DNA of 64,000 bases. Source: CATOSP01 sp034422355. GTDB taxonomy: Bacteria; Chloroflexota; Dehalococcoidia; Lucifugimonadales; UBA3495. The stretch covers positions 1 through 64,000 of the forward strand of contig DAOUJS010000019.1 in the NCBI GenBank assembly GCA_034422355.1, written 5' to 3'. The notes below the pieces were generated by a model, which was not told the DNA's origin, searched no databases, and saw nothing but the letters and a program-made list of their open reading frames with translations. Within the stretch, counting starts at the first letter, position 1; each line of letters starts with the position of its first letter. Of the stretch, positions 16,980 through 26,132 are shown one piece after another. A program made the position numbers and the translations under genes.

Positions 16980-17765
16980 TCAACGTCCGGTGAAGTTGGG
17001 AGCACGCCGCTCCAGAAAAGACCGGATTCCCTCGGCGCGATCTGCCGTGCTCTGTAACACAACATTCAGGTCCGCCTCCAACCGGAGGCCCTGTTCGAGG
17101 GTAAGCTCCGGCCCGCAAACGAGAGCTTCCTTTGCATAACGGGCCGCGATGGGCCCGCCAGCCAGGACAGCATCGGCCAACGCCCGAGTCTCATCCTGCA
17201 ACCGTGCGGCTTCCACTACGCGGTTGACCAATCCGATGTTGAACGCCTCGCCGGAGTCCAGGACCCGGGAGGTTAACAGCATGTCCCTAGCCCAAGCCGG
17301 CCCTACCAGCCGCGGCAGCCGCTGAGTTGCGCCGTCCCAGGGCAATGCGCCTCGAGAAATATCGGTAACGGCAAACACGGCGTGGTCCGCCGCAATCCGC
17401 AAGTCTGCGGCAAGGGCCAGTTCCAGCCCGTGGTCTATAGCGTCCCCGTTGACCGACGCGACTACCGGCATGGGAAGGGACGCTACTGACGATGCTGCCT
17501 GCATCCGGGTGATCCACTCCAGACGTGCGGCTCCCGACTCTGACTCGGCCGGGGGTGTCTCCCTTCCGACTGAAAAGGCATCACCCGATCCGGCGATGAC
17601 CGCCAACCGGACTCCGTCCTCAATGGCGATTTTCCCGCACGCCTCACGCAATTCGGCCGCCATTACGGCATCGATGCCGTTCCGGGACTCAGGCCGGGCA
17701 AGAGTGATTGTGGCCACCGGCAAGGCAACTTCAAGGGTCAGAGAGCGGAATCGAATCTCAGCCAC
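16980..17765 (-). CDS. Enoyl-CoA hydratase/isomerase family protein
   Basis: This is the first gene of the five-gene minus-strand operon and a second crotonase-fold enzyme (261 residues from a GTG at 17765). Recognisable parts are ITLARPESRNGIDAVM, IAGSGDAFSVGRE, ASVNGDAIDHGLELALAADLRIA (NGDAIDHGLELALAADLR) and ARYAKEAL. The catalytic-region ISRGALPWDGATQRLPRL differs from standard hydratases, where a glutamate precedes a Gly-rich loop, so the reaction may be different. A longer reading from TTG 17831 would run into the divergent groES promoter, so the GTG start is preferred. Confidence 0.8.
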   Translation of the reverse strand: MAEIRFRSLTLEVALPVATITLARPESRNGIDAVMAAELREACGKIAIEDGVRLAVIAGSGDAFSVGRETPPAESESGAARLEWITRMQAASSVASLPMPVVASVNGDAIDHGLELALAADLRIAADHAVFAVTDISRGALPWDGATQRLPRLVGPAWARDMLLTSRVLDSGEAFNIGLVNRVVEAARLQDETRALADAVLAGGPIAARYAKEALVCGPELTLEQGLRLEADLNVVLQSTADRAEGIRSFLERRAPNFTGR

Positions 17766-17809
17766 CTTCGCTACGGAATCTGCCAAAATAATAGGGCTAC
17801 AGGTGAGCC

Positions 17810-17868
17810 TTGACAAGGGTTTGACCCTCAATTACCATTATTTGGCGTCCGCACAAATGGGGCGCTAA
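17810..17868 (+). promoter_or_regulatory. groESL promoter with degenerate CIRCE operator
   Basis: TTGACA (17810-17815), 17 bases and TACCAT (17833-17838) form a promoter. Directly behind it lies TTGGCGTCC-N9-GGGCGCTAA (17842-17868). CIRCE, the HrcA operator of heat-shock operons, is TTAGCACTC-N9-GAGTGCTAA; the arm length, spacer and outer bases agree, and seven of nine arm positions are complementary. Confidence 0.65.
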
Positions 17869-17924
17869 GACGTGCGCAAACCATAGACTTACGAATTCCA
17901 TTGCCATGGAGGAAGGAGGCAAAA

Positions 17925-18215
17925 GTGGCGAACTTCGTTCCGCTGGGCGAGCGGGTAGTGATCAAGCCTATAGAGCAAGAGCAGACTACTAAGGGCGGCA
18001 TTTTCCTACCCGACACTGCAAAAGAGAAGCCCCAGGAAGGGGAAGTAGTCGCAGTTGGACCCGGGCGCGTTAGCGATGACGGATCGCGGATTCCCATGGA
18101 ACTGGCAAGCGGGGACCGCGTCATTTACTCCAAGTTCGCTGGCACCGAATACAAGGACGGCGACGATGAGTACCTGATCCTCCGGGAAAGCGATATCCTG
18201 GCGAAGATAGGCTGA
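17925..18215 (+). CDS. groES: Co-chaperonin GroES
   Basis: This 96-residue heptameric lid of the GroEL folding chamber contains FVPLGERVVIKPIEQEQTTKGGIFLPD (LGERVVIKP and GGIFLPDTAKEKP), the mobile-loop region and the C-terminal DDEYLILRESDILAKIG. The GTG start is preferred to an upstream in-frame ATG at 17901 because GGAGGAAGGAGG precedes it at correct spacing and the family begins at this point. It is cotranscribed with groEL. Confidence 0.96.
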   Translation: MANFVPLGERVVIKPIEQEQTTKGGIFLPDTAKEKPQEGEVVAVGPGRVSDDGSRIPMELASGDRVIYSKFAGTEYKDGDDEYLILRESDILAKIG

Positions 18216-18267
18216 ACCATGAGGCGTACTCCAACCAACCCTATCCAATTGAGGAGGTCTAGACAGG

Positions 18268-19887
<1,620 letters not shown>

Positions 19888-19917
19888 CCGAGGCGATCCG
19901 GCAACGAGACCCTGACG

Positions 19918-19953
19918 GCGGCCGCCCCTATTCCCTGGGGCGGCCGCTTTTTA
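19918..19953 (+). terminator. Intrinsic terminator of groESL
   Basis: GCGGCCGCCCC (19918-19928) pairs perfectly with GGGGCGGCCGC (19937-19947) around an 8-base loop, and TTTTTA follows. Confidence 0.92.
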
Positions 19954-19971
19954 TACACACCAAATATATAT

Positions 19972-20661
19972 ATGACCGAGCCGGAATCCTACACTAAAGT
20001 ATTCGACAGCCCTGCCGCTGCCCTCAGCGATCTCTTCGACGGGGCCTCCATCCTCATCTCCGGGCACAACGGCGCAGGCGTTCCCGAGAGCCTCATCCGA
20101 GCCGTGATCGCATCTTCCGTGAGTGGGCTGACATGTGTCTGCCAGAGGTCATGGCCCCACGGCCCTGAATCAGCGGACCTCGCTGACTTGGCGGAGTCAG
20201 GGAAGTTAAGCAAGCTGATAACCCCCCAAGGTTTTGACCCCATCAGGCCCGGTCCTGTGAAGCAGTCTTGGGAGGATGGCCGACTCCAAGTAGAAATAGT
20301 CCCCCAGGGAGTGCTGGCGGAACAACTCCGCGCTGGAGGCGCGGGACTTGGCGGCGTGTTCATCCCAGAAGGTGTGGGGACCAGGTTCCAGGATGGACAG
20401 GAAGTGCGGACCTTCAATGGACTGGAACACATCTTCCAGCCAGCCATCCGGGCAGACTTCGCCCTGCTGCGTGCCGATGCCGCCGACTTGGTCGGGAATC
20501 TCACCTACCAGGGAACACAGCGGAATTGGAACCCGGTAATGGCTATGGCCGCCCGTATCTCCATAGCCGAAGTGGATGAGATTTTCGAGCCTGGCGGGAT
20601 CGACCCGGAGCTGGTCATCACCCCGGGAATCTTCGTGGACCGCATAGTTCAAACTCTCTAG
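19972..20661 (+). CDS. Class I CoA-transferase, subunit A
   Basis: This 229-residue protein matches the alpha subunit of 3-oxoacid/glutaconate-type CoA-transferases, with a degenerate N-terminal ILISGHNGAGVPESLI in place of the usual GGFGxxGxP, then VEIVPQGVLAEQLRAGGAGLGGVF and the C-terminal VGNLTYQGTQRNWNPVMA. It carries no active-site glutamate; that is in subunit B. No ribosome-binding site precedes the ATG, and a -10-like TATACA (19952-19957) lies just upstream, so a very short leader is possible. It is the first of three genes in the order A, B-A, B. Confidence 0.88.
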   Translation: MTEPESYTKVFDSPAAALSDLFDGASILISGHNGAGVPESLIRAVIASSVSGLTCVCQRSWPHGPESADLADLAESGKLSKLITPQGFDPIRPGPVKQSWEDGRLQVEIVPQGVLAEQLRAGGAGLGGVFIPEGVGTRFQDGQEVRTFNGLEHIFQPAIRADFALLRADAADLVGNLTYQGTQRNWNPVMAMAARISIAEVDEIFEPGGIDPELVITPGIFVDRIVQTL

Positions 20662-20718
20662 CCGTCAGTCCTGCGGGACACGCCCCGTAATCCCCAACTC
20701 CCAGGGAACAAGAGGAAC

Positions 20719-22107
20719 ATGCCCAACCCGGAAAGAATTGACGACCATCGACTTGCATTGAGGGTGGCCAGGGAACTGGCTCCCGGAGAAGTTGCCGCCC
20801 TTGGCCCAGGGCTGCCAGGACTGGTCCCCGGCGCTGTATCCTTCCAGACCGGCGTCGTCTTCCTGTCCGAATCGGGTGTGGCAGGTGTCCAGAGACCGGA
20901 CATCGCCTCTGCGCCGGGCGCACCTACCGGACCGGGATGGTCGGTCGTCAGCATGATCGAACTGGCGGCGATGGCCAGGGCCGGGTACGTGGATGCCGCG
21001 GTGTTGCAACCGGCCCAGATTGGCGCGGACGGCGGATTTTGCCACTGGACCAGCGCCGCAACTCCAGGGCTGCTCCCCCCCGCGTCGGCGGTTGAACTGG
21101 CGCACGGGGCAGTCCGCGCAATCTTCATGCTGCCCCATATTACAACCGACGGACAGCCCAACATAGTCGAGCGATGTACCCTTCCAATCGACGGAGCGGC
21201 GAGTCGAGGAACAATCATCACCGATATTGGCGTCCTGAGCATTGACGAGTCCGGCCTTACGCTCACCGAGGTAGCTCCCGGTTGGCGGTCAGACGACGTT
21301 GGCGACCTCACGGGGGCGCCATTGGAAGTTTCAGACAGGTTGACGGCGATGGACTTCAGCCCACCGGAGCCTGGGAGCTTCAGCAAGGTCTACTCCAGCG
21401 GGGCTGAAGCCGTCGGCGATATGCCCGACGGCTCGACCGTCATGATCGACGGTTTCGCCGGGCCCGGCGGGATGCCCCACTACCTGATGGTGGCCCTGCG
21501 CAATCATGGAGCGAAAGACCTGACGATGGTCAGCAACACCGCCGGAATCGCGCGCATCATCGGCTTCGGCACTCCCCCTGGCTACCAAGCCATTGACCAC
21601 AGCATCCTGATTGAGAACGGTCAGATCAGGAAGGCTATAGCTTCATATCCGGTCTCGCCATCCCCGGCGCGCCCCAGCGCCTTTGAGCTTGCCTGGCAGC
21701 GGGGAGAGGTCGAAATTGAGGTCGTGCCCCAGGGCACCCTGGCCGAGCGGATTCGCGCCGGGGGCGCAGGGGTCGCCGCCTTCTATACCCCCACCGGCGC
21801 GGGCACTCTGCTCACCGAGGGCAAGGAGACCCGGACCATCAACGGCAGGGAGTATGTGCTGGAACCCGCCCTCCGTGCTGATTACTGCCTCATCCGAGGC
21901 TACAAGGCCGACACCCTGGGCAACGTGGTGTACAAAGGCACGTCCCGAAACTTCAATGCAGTCATGGCCCCGGCAGCCGGCGTCACCATCATAGAGGTCG
22001 ATGAAATTGTCGAGCCGGGGGAACTTGACCCGGAAGCGATTGTCACCCCCGGAATATACATCGACCGGGTGGTGCAGCGTCCGCCGGACTTCTCACCCTA
22101 CGAATAG
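20719..22107 (+). CDS. Fused class I CoA-transferase, subunit B followed by subunit A
   Basis: The first about 215 residues are a beta subunit, with VFLSESGVAGVQ holding the active-site glutamate and SVVSMIELAAMARAGYVDAAVLQPAQ, ending TLTEVAPGW. Residues about 225-455 are an alpha subunit, with GFAGPGGMPHYLMVAL, IEVVPQGTLAERIRAGGAG and GNVVYKGTSRNFNAVMAPAA. Known fused enzymes of this family usually run A then B (as in animal SCOT); here the order is B then A. The beta half is more diverged: the usual LGIGIP near its start is replaced by LGPGLP. Flanked by separate A and B genes, it may complete two heterodimers in one complex. Confidence 0.88.
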   Translation: MPNPERIDDHRLALRVARELAPGEVAALGPGLPGLVPGAVSFQTGVVFLSESGVAGVQRPDIASAPGAPTGPGWSVVSMIELAAMARAGYVDAAVLQPAQIGADGGFCHWTSAATPGLLPPASAVELAHGAVRAIFMLPHITTDGQPNIVERCTLPIDGAASRGTIITDIGVLSIDESGLTLTEVAPGWRSDDVGDLTGAPLEVSDRLTAMDFSPPEPGSFSKVYSSGAEAVGDMPDGSTVMIDGFAGPGGMPHYLMVALRNHGAKDLTMVSNTAGIARIIGFGTPPGYQAIDHSILIENGQIRKAIASYPVSPSPARPSAFELAWQRGEVEIEVVPQGTLAERIRAGGAGVAAFYTPTGAGTLLTEGKETRTINGREYVLEPALRADYCLIRGYKADTLGNVVYKGTSRNFNAVMAPAAGVTIIEVDEIVEPGELDPEAIVTPGIYIDRVVQRPPDFSPYE

Positions 22108-22122
22108 AGGAATCTGCCAACA

Positions 22123-22800
22123 ATGCCGGATCTGGAAGATAAACCCCGACTAGACCGTGAGATAATCGCCATGCGCGTGGCCAAGGAGCTTCCCCACGGC
22201 GGCTACGTCAATCTGGGCATCGGCATCCCCACGCTGGTATCGGCCTTCCTGGCTCCCGGTCAGGTGGTCTTTTACCATAGCGAAAGCGGTGTGCTCAATT
22301 GCGGGCCGCTGGCGGAGGAAGGCGAGGAGGACATCGACCTGATTAACGCGGGCGGCCAATTTCTCCAGCCGGTGCCCGGGATGTCCTATTTCGGGTCAGC
22401 CGACGCCTTCGCCATGATCCGCGGCGGTCACGTGGACGTTACGGTCCTCGGCGCGCACCAGGTCTCGGCCCGGGGCGACCTGGCCAACTGGATGCTCCCC
22501 CAAAGGGGCGTGGGCAACGTCGGAGGCGCGATGGACCTGGCGGCGGGCGCGGACGACGTCATAGTGGCGATGGAGCACACCGACCGCCAGAACAGGCCCA
22601 AGATAGTCGAAGAATGCACCCTGCCTCTAACCGGGAAGGGCTGCGTCTCCCTGATCGTCACGGACCTGGCGGTGATGCGCTGCACCCAGGAGGGTCTGGT
22701 TTTGGAAGAAGTGGCCCCTGGCTGGACTGCGGAGGAAGTGCAGGAATTGACCGCGGCCAGGCTAGTTGTCTCCCAGAACCTGCAAGAGTACCAACTCTAG
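22123..22800 (+). CDS. Class I CoA-transferase, subunit B
   Basis: This 225-residue beta subunit is a textbook family member: GGYVNLGIGIPTLV, FYHSESGVLNCGP with the catalytic glutamate (about residue 51), FAMIRGGHVDVTVLGAHQVSARGDLANWMLP (GGHVDVTVLGAHQVS) and GVGNVGGAMDLAAGADDVIVAM. GAGGA lies nine bases before the ATG and only 15 bases separate it from the fusion gene. It very probably pairs with the free A subunit encoded at 19972 or with the A half of the fusion. The acyl substrates are unknown. Confidence 0.93.
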   Translation: MPDLEDKPRLDREIIAMRVAKELPHGGYVNLGIGIPTLVSAFLAPGQVVFYHSESGVLNCGPLAEEGEEDIDLINAGGQFLQPVPGMSYFGSADAFAMIRGGHVDVTVLGAHQVSARGDLANWMLPQRGVGNVGGAMDLAAGADDVIVAMEHTDRQNRPKIVEECTLPLTGKGCVSLIVTDLAVMRCTQEGLVLEEVAPGWTAEEVQELTAARLVVSQNLQEYQL

Positions 22801-22866
22801 GGCCTACAGTTCGGGCGGCTTACCATCCACTGACTCCACCAGACTTGCCGTAAAGGTTTCAGTTCC

Positions 22867-23646
22867 TCATGGAAAAGTCCGGGGCAGATTCTCGTTTATC
22901 ACCTTCGAGTATTCACTTGCATCGTTATTGTGGACGTAGACACCGGGTCTGCTGTGTATGCCGAAGTTATGCTCTGGGTCGTCAGCAACCTGCAACCAAG
23001 CGACCTGTTGGGCCAAGCCCCTATTCCTATCCACATCAACTACGAACCACTGACCCCCAGATTGAATACACCTGTACTCAGGGACCACTGTCTGTTCCGC
23101 GGACAGTTCACTTTCCCAATAATGCCATTGGGTGTGGGATGGTTCGGGATTGCAATAGAGTTCCCGGACGGAGTTCTGGTCAAGGCGGCCAGTCGAATAA
23201 TCCCTTTCGACAGGATTGACTATCGGGCCGTACTGAACGAGATAAGTACCGTCACTTACCAGGTTCACCGCCATCTTCCGGTTCGGAGTTTCATCAGCAT
23301 AATCCATTGACAAAGCAAATTCCATTGGGCCAAGTTCACCTATGTCATCGCCAGACTTCTTAATTTCGCTGCGACAGAGGTAAATGGCAGGGAAAAGGGT
23401 CCCGTCTGATTGACTCATCTGTGTTATGACGTGTGCAATCAGCTGCAGTGAGTTCCCTGGGTCTGGCATTTCTCCGCAAAATGGATGGGGAGACCGGCAG
23501 GCAGAGTGTCTGCCCATGAACGCACCACAAAGTGCCCTCAGGCCGTGGTATTTCAGCACGGCGATTTCGCCAACGTCGGGGGGGAAGGCCACTGTAACCG
23601 ACTTATCCTTAGCAGTATCCCGTTTGCGGAACGGCCACCATTTCAT
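22867..23646 (-). CDS. Hypothetical protein, unrecognised
   Basis: A 259-codon frame with no recognised domain. The N-terminus is basic (MKWWPFRKRDTAKDK) without a signal peptide or membrane helix. The body is mixed alpha/beta by composition, and the second half is rich in aromatic residues (HTQWHYWESE, QWFVVD). Its base composition is lower in GC than its neighbours, and it stands alone, convergent with the CoA-transferase genes and divergent from the thiamine operon. These features would suit a recently acquired gene, but the evidence is weak. The overlapping frames on the other strand are shorter and show no motif. Confidence 0.6.
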   Translation of the reverse strand: MKWWPFRKRDTAKDKSVTVAFPPDVGEIAVLKYHGLRALCGAFMGRHSACRSPHPFCGEMPDPGNSLQLIAHVITQMSQSDGTLFPAIYLCRSEIKKSGDDIGELGPMEFALSMDYADETPNRKMAVNLVSDGTYLVQYGPIVNPVERDYSTGRLDQNSVRELYCNPEPSHTQWHYWESELSAEQTVVPEYRCIQSGGQWFVVDVDRNRGLAQQVAWLQVADDPEHNFGIHSRPGVYVHNNDASEYSKVINENLPRTFP

Positions 23647-23850
23647 GCTACTATACCAACGATGAGCTTGGGACGGGGGGCTCGGTTGCTTCGCGGAATT
23701 ATCCGAATGTCGGGCCTTGCGTCGTTCCCCGTGATTTTATCATCGACGATAGTGATAGGAAACAGCAAAGAATCTCGAAACCGCTCGCATCCTATTCAAC
23801 TGCGACGACAAGTCGACGTTTTGCCCTTCTCTCCATACGTGGAATCCACG

Positions 23851-23879
23851 TTGACTTCCCCAGTGGCGGGTGTTAAGCT
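23851..23879 (+). promoter_or_regulatory. Promoter of the thiamine operon
   Basis: TTGACT (23851-23856), 17 bases and TAAGCT (23874-23879) preceded by TGT, an extended -10. Transcription would start about 15-20 bases before the riboswitch. Confidence 0.5.
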
Positions 23880-23904
23880 ACCACAAACGCAAATACCAGT
23901 CTTG

Positions 23905-23999
23905 CTTTCGGGAGCTTGGGCAAGCCAGGCTGAGAGGGTGGCCGAAGATCGTCGCCGACCGTCCGTACCTGATCCGGGTAATGCCGGTGTAGGGAAGAC
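23905..23999 (+). promoter_or_regulatory. TPP riboswitch (THI box)
   Basis: The conserved pyrimidine-sensor core GGCTGAGAGGGTGG (from 23928) and the diphosphate-sensor core ACCTGATCCGGGTAATGCCGG (in parts ACCTGATC and CGGGTAATGCCGG, 23967-23987) followed by GTAGGGA are all present. Such RNAs bind thiamine diphosphate and switch off thiamine genes. A terminator follows and the first thiamine gene begins about 80 bases later. Confidence 0.93.
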
Positions 24000-24014
24000 G
24001 TAAAGGCTAATCTC

Positions 24015-24050
24015 AGACCGCCATGCTCGACCCTTGGCGGTCTATTTGTA
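24015..24050 (+). terminator. Riboswitch-controlled terminator
   Basis: AGACCGCCA (24015-24023) pairs perfectly with TGGCGGTCT (24035-24043) around 11 bases, followed by ATTTGTATT. Being directly behind the TPP aptamer, it is the likely expression platform. Confidence 0.7.
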
Positions 24051-24077
24051 TTCACCTCGAATTGGAGACGTAGGACA

Positions 24078-24869
24078 ATGGCAGACGACCTGGTAATCGC
24101 TGGAAGAACATTCAAGTCGCGTCTCATCCTGGGCACGGGCAGATACCGGACTATGGAGGAGATGGTCGAGGCAGTCGAAGCCTCCGGCGTGGAGATGATC
24201 ACCGTCGCCATTCGCAGGCTCGACCTGGACGACCCCACCAAGAAGACGCTGCTGGACTATATCGACTGGAACAAGTACCAGATACTCCCCAACACCGCCG
24301 GTTGCGCCACCGTCGAAGAGGCCCTCTTCGTGGCGCGTCTGGGCCGGGAAGTGGGCCAGACCGACCTGGTAAAACTTGAGGTGATCCCCGACCCCAAGTA
24401 CCTGTTTCCCGACGGCGGGGCCACCCTGGAGGCCGCCCGGCGACTGGTCGAAGAAGGTTTCGCGGTCTTGCCGTACATCCACGCCGACCCGGTGCTGGCC
24501 AAGAAACTGGAAGAGGCGGGCTGCGCCACCGTGATGCCCCTGGGGTCGGCCATCGGTTCCGGGCAGGGCATCCACACCACCGAAGAGGTCAGGATGATCA
24601 TCGAGCAGGCCAACATCCCCGTGGTCGTGGACGCCGGCCTGGCCGTCCCGTCGGACGCATCCCAGGCCCTGGAAATGGGCGCAGACGCCGTGCTGGTCAA
24701 CACCGCCATCGCCCAGGCAGACAACCCCGGCATGATGGCCGAGGCGTTCAAGCAGGGAGTCGAAGCAGGCAGGAAGGCGTACCTTGCGGGCAGAATCGGG
24801 GTGCGGCCCTACGCTGCCGCCAGCAGCCCCACCACAGATGTTCCCCAGCCTGTCCCAACCGGAAACTAG
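24078..24869 (+). CDS. thiG: Thiazole synthase
   Basis: ThiG condenses deoxyxylulose phosphate, the sulfur carried by ThiS thiocarboxylate and dehydroglycine into the thiazole of thiamine. The 263 residues include FKSRLILGTGRY at the N-terminus, the Schiff-base lysine region LVKLEVIPD (about residues 101-109), and AVLPYIHADPVLAKKLEEAGCATVMPLG (ADPVLAKKL, VMPLGSAIGSG), with the phosphate loop VVVDAGLAVPSDASQALEMGADAVLVNTAIA (DAGLAVPSDA). It is the first gene behind the riboswitch, with thiE six bases downstream. Confidence 0.96.
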   Translation: MADDLVIAGRTFKSRLILGTGRYRTMEEMVEAVEASGVEMITVAIRRLDLDDPTKKTLLDYIDWNKYQILPNTAGCATVEEALFVARLGREVGQTDLVKLEVIPDPKYLFPDGGATLEAARRLVEEGFAVLPYIHADPVLAKKLEEAGCATVMPLGSAIGSGQGIHTTEEVRMIIEQANIPVVVDAGLAVPSDASQALEMGADAVLVNTAIAQADNPGMMAEAFKQGVEAGRKAYLAGRIGVRPYAAASSPTTDVPQPVPTGN

Positions 24870-24875
24870 GCAGTC

Positions 24876-25544
24876 ATGCCCATTGCCTTGCCTCAACCCC
24901 TGCTCTGCCTGGTGACCGACCGCACTCTGGGCGATGCGGGGGAGATGGTGGACCGCATCGCCGCCGCTGTTTCGGGCGGCGTGGACATGGTCCAGTTGCG
25001 GGAGAAGGAATTGCCAGGCGGTCGCCTGTTGGAGTTGGCCAACGAGATTAGCGGCGCCACCGATGGCCAGTCCTTGTTGATGATTAACGAGCGGGTCGAC
25101 GTGGCCCTGGCCGCCGGGGCCGCGGGTGTTCAGTTGGGGGAAGAAGGACTGCCCGTATCCACTGCGAAGCAGATTCTAGGGCCGGGCCGGCTGGTTGGAC
25201 GCTCCGTTCATTCCGTAGAGGGGGCGGCGGAGGCTGCCAGCCACGGGGCCGACCTGCTGGTAGTGGGAACCATGTACGAGACCCGTTCCCATCCGGGCGC
25301 GGCCGCTATCGGGCCGGGCCTGGTGCGGGAGATTGCAAAAAGGTGCAACGTACCCATGATCGGCATCGGAGGCATCAATACCGGCAACCTGGGGGAGGTC
25401 TTGCAGGCGGGCGCGTGCGGGGTGGCGGTAATCAGCAGTATCTTGGCTGCGGAAGACCCGGAGCAGGCAGCCAGGGACTTGAAGCGGGCAATGTTGGCAG
25501 AGTGGGTCTCGATGCCTGCCAGACCCGCGCAGGTGCAAGGATAA
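24876..25544 (+). CDS. thiE: Thiamine-phosphate synthase
   Basis: This 222-residue TIM-barrel enzyme joins the pyrimidine diphosphate and thiazole phosphate to thiamine monophosphate. Visible motifs are LVTDRTLGDAGEM, VDMVQLREKELPGG, LLMINERVDVALAAGAAGVQLGEEGLP (INERVDVALAAGAAGVQLG), the phosphate-binding VGRSVHS (usual IGxSxH), VVGTMYETRSHPG and GIGGINTGNL. The start is six bases after thiG, so translation is coupled. Confidence 0.95.
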   Translation: MPIALPQPLLCLVTDRTLGDAGEMVDRIAAAVSGGVDMVQLREKELPGGRLLELANEISGATDGQSLLMINERVDVALAAGAAGVQLGEEGLPVSTAKQILGPGRLVGRSVHSVEGAAEAASHGADLLVVGTMYETRSHPGAAAIGPGLVREIAKRCNVPMIGIGGINTGNLGEVLQAGACGVAVISSILAAEDPEQAARDLKRAMLAEWVSMPARPAQVQG

Positions 25545-25567
25545 GCTAAAGGAGGCTCCCGAGCGGG

Positions 25568-25771
25568 ATGATTAACTTGACGGTGAATGGCAAACCGCGG
25601 GAATTGGAACAGACCGTTGACCTGGCGAGCTTCCTGGATGATTTGGGGGTTAACCTCCAGCACGTGGCCGTCGGCTACAACGGGGAAGTCATCCCCAAGC
25701 AAGACTACCGCATGGTGAAACTGGACGAGGGCGACGTGTTGGAAATCGTCCGTCCCGTGGGCGGCGGGTAG
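25568..25771 (+). CDS. thiS: Sulfur carrier protein ThiS
   Basis: This 67-residue ubiquitin-like protein starts MINLTVNGKPREL and ends RPVGGG; the terminal Gly-Gly is adenylated and converted to thiocarboxylate for the thiazole synthase encoded two genes upstream. The last residues carry three glycines, one more than usual. AAAGGAGG precedes the ATG. A ThiF-type activating enzyme is not in the window. Confidence 0.93.
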   Translation: MINLTVNGKPRELEQTVDLASFLDDLGVNLQHVAVGYNGEVIPKQDYRMVKLDEGDVLEIVRPVGGG

Positions 25772-25778
25772 AACGGTC

Positions 25779-25800
25779 TATCCTCGCGTTTGCGAGGATA
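25779..25800. repeat. Short palindromic repeat (REP-like)
   Basis: TATCCTCGC and GCGAGGATA form a perfect 9-base-pair stem around GTTT, followed by ACA. The plan is the same as the element at 14072-14091 (arms ending in CGC/GCG, T-rich loop, then AAC). It lies just after thiS and might also act in 3'-end formation. Confidence 0.5.
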
Positions 25801-25845
25801 ACATATCCCTCATCCAGTCTCACGGTCCGGGTCGCGGAGCGCAGA

Positions 25846-26100
25846 TTGCCGGAACAGCCTGAGTTGGACATTGACACCCTGGACCGGCTCATGGTGGAGG
25901 TCGTCCGGGGTCACCCGGAGCAGGTTGTAGGGTGGATGACCGGCAAGCCGGGCGCTTGGGGATTTCTCGCCGGGCAGGGCGTGTTGGCCTGCCGCAAATC
26001 GCTCGACCGCTCCCTAACCGACCTGGAACGCCGGCAAGTGTGGAGCAGGCTCTGGTGGCTCCTTGAGCGGCTCAAGGAGCGGATGGCCCGGCGGGAGTGA
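25846..26100 (+). CDS. Small unknown protein
   Basis: An 84-codon frame starting at TTG, without a good ribosome-binding site. The sequence is ordered and charged (LDIDTLDRLMVEVVRG, GKPGAWGFLAGQGVLACRKSL, WSRLWWLLERLKERM) and reads like a real helical protein rather than noise, with a Gly-rich middle and a tryptophan-rich amphipathic C-terminal helix. I do not recognise a family. It lies between thiS and a convergent dehydrogenase and may be a late member of the thiamine transcript. Confidence 0.5.
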   Translation: MPEQPELDIDTLDRLMVEVVRGHPEQVVGWMTGKPGAWGFLAGQGVLACRKSLDRSLTDLERRQVWSRLWWLLERLKERMARRE

Positions 26101-26132
26101 ACCCGAGGGCGGGCCACCCGGCAACAGCCGCT

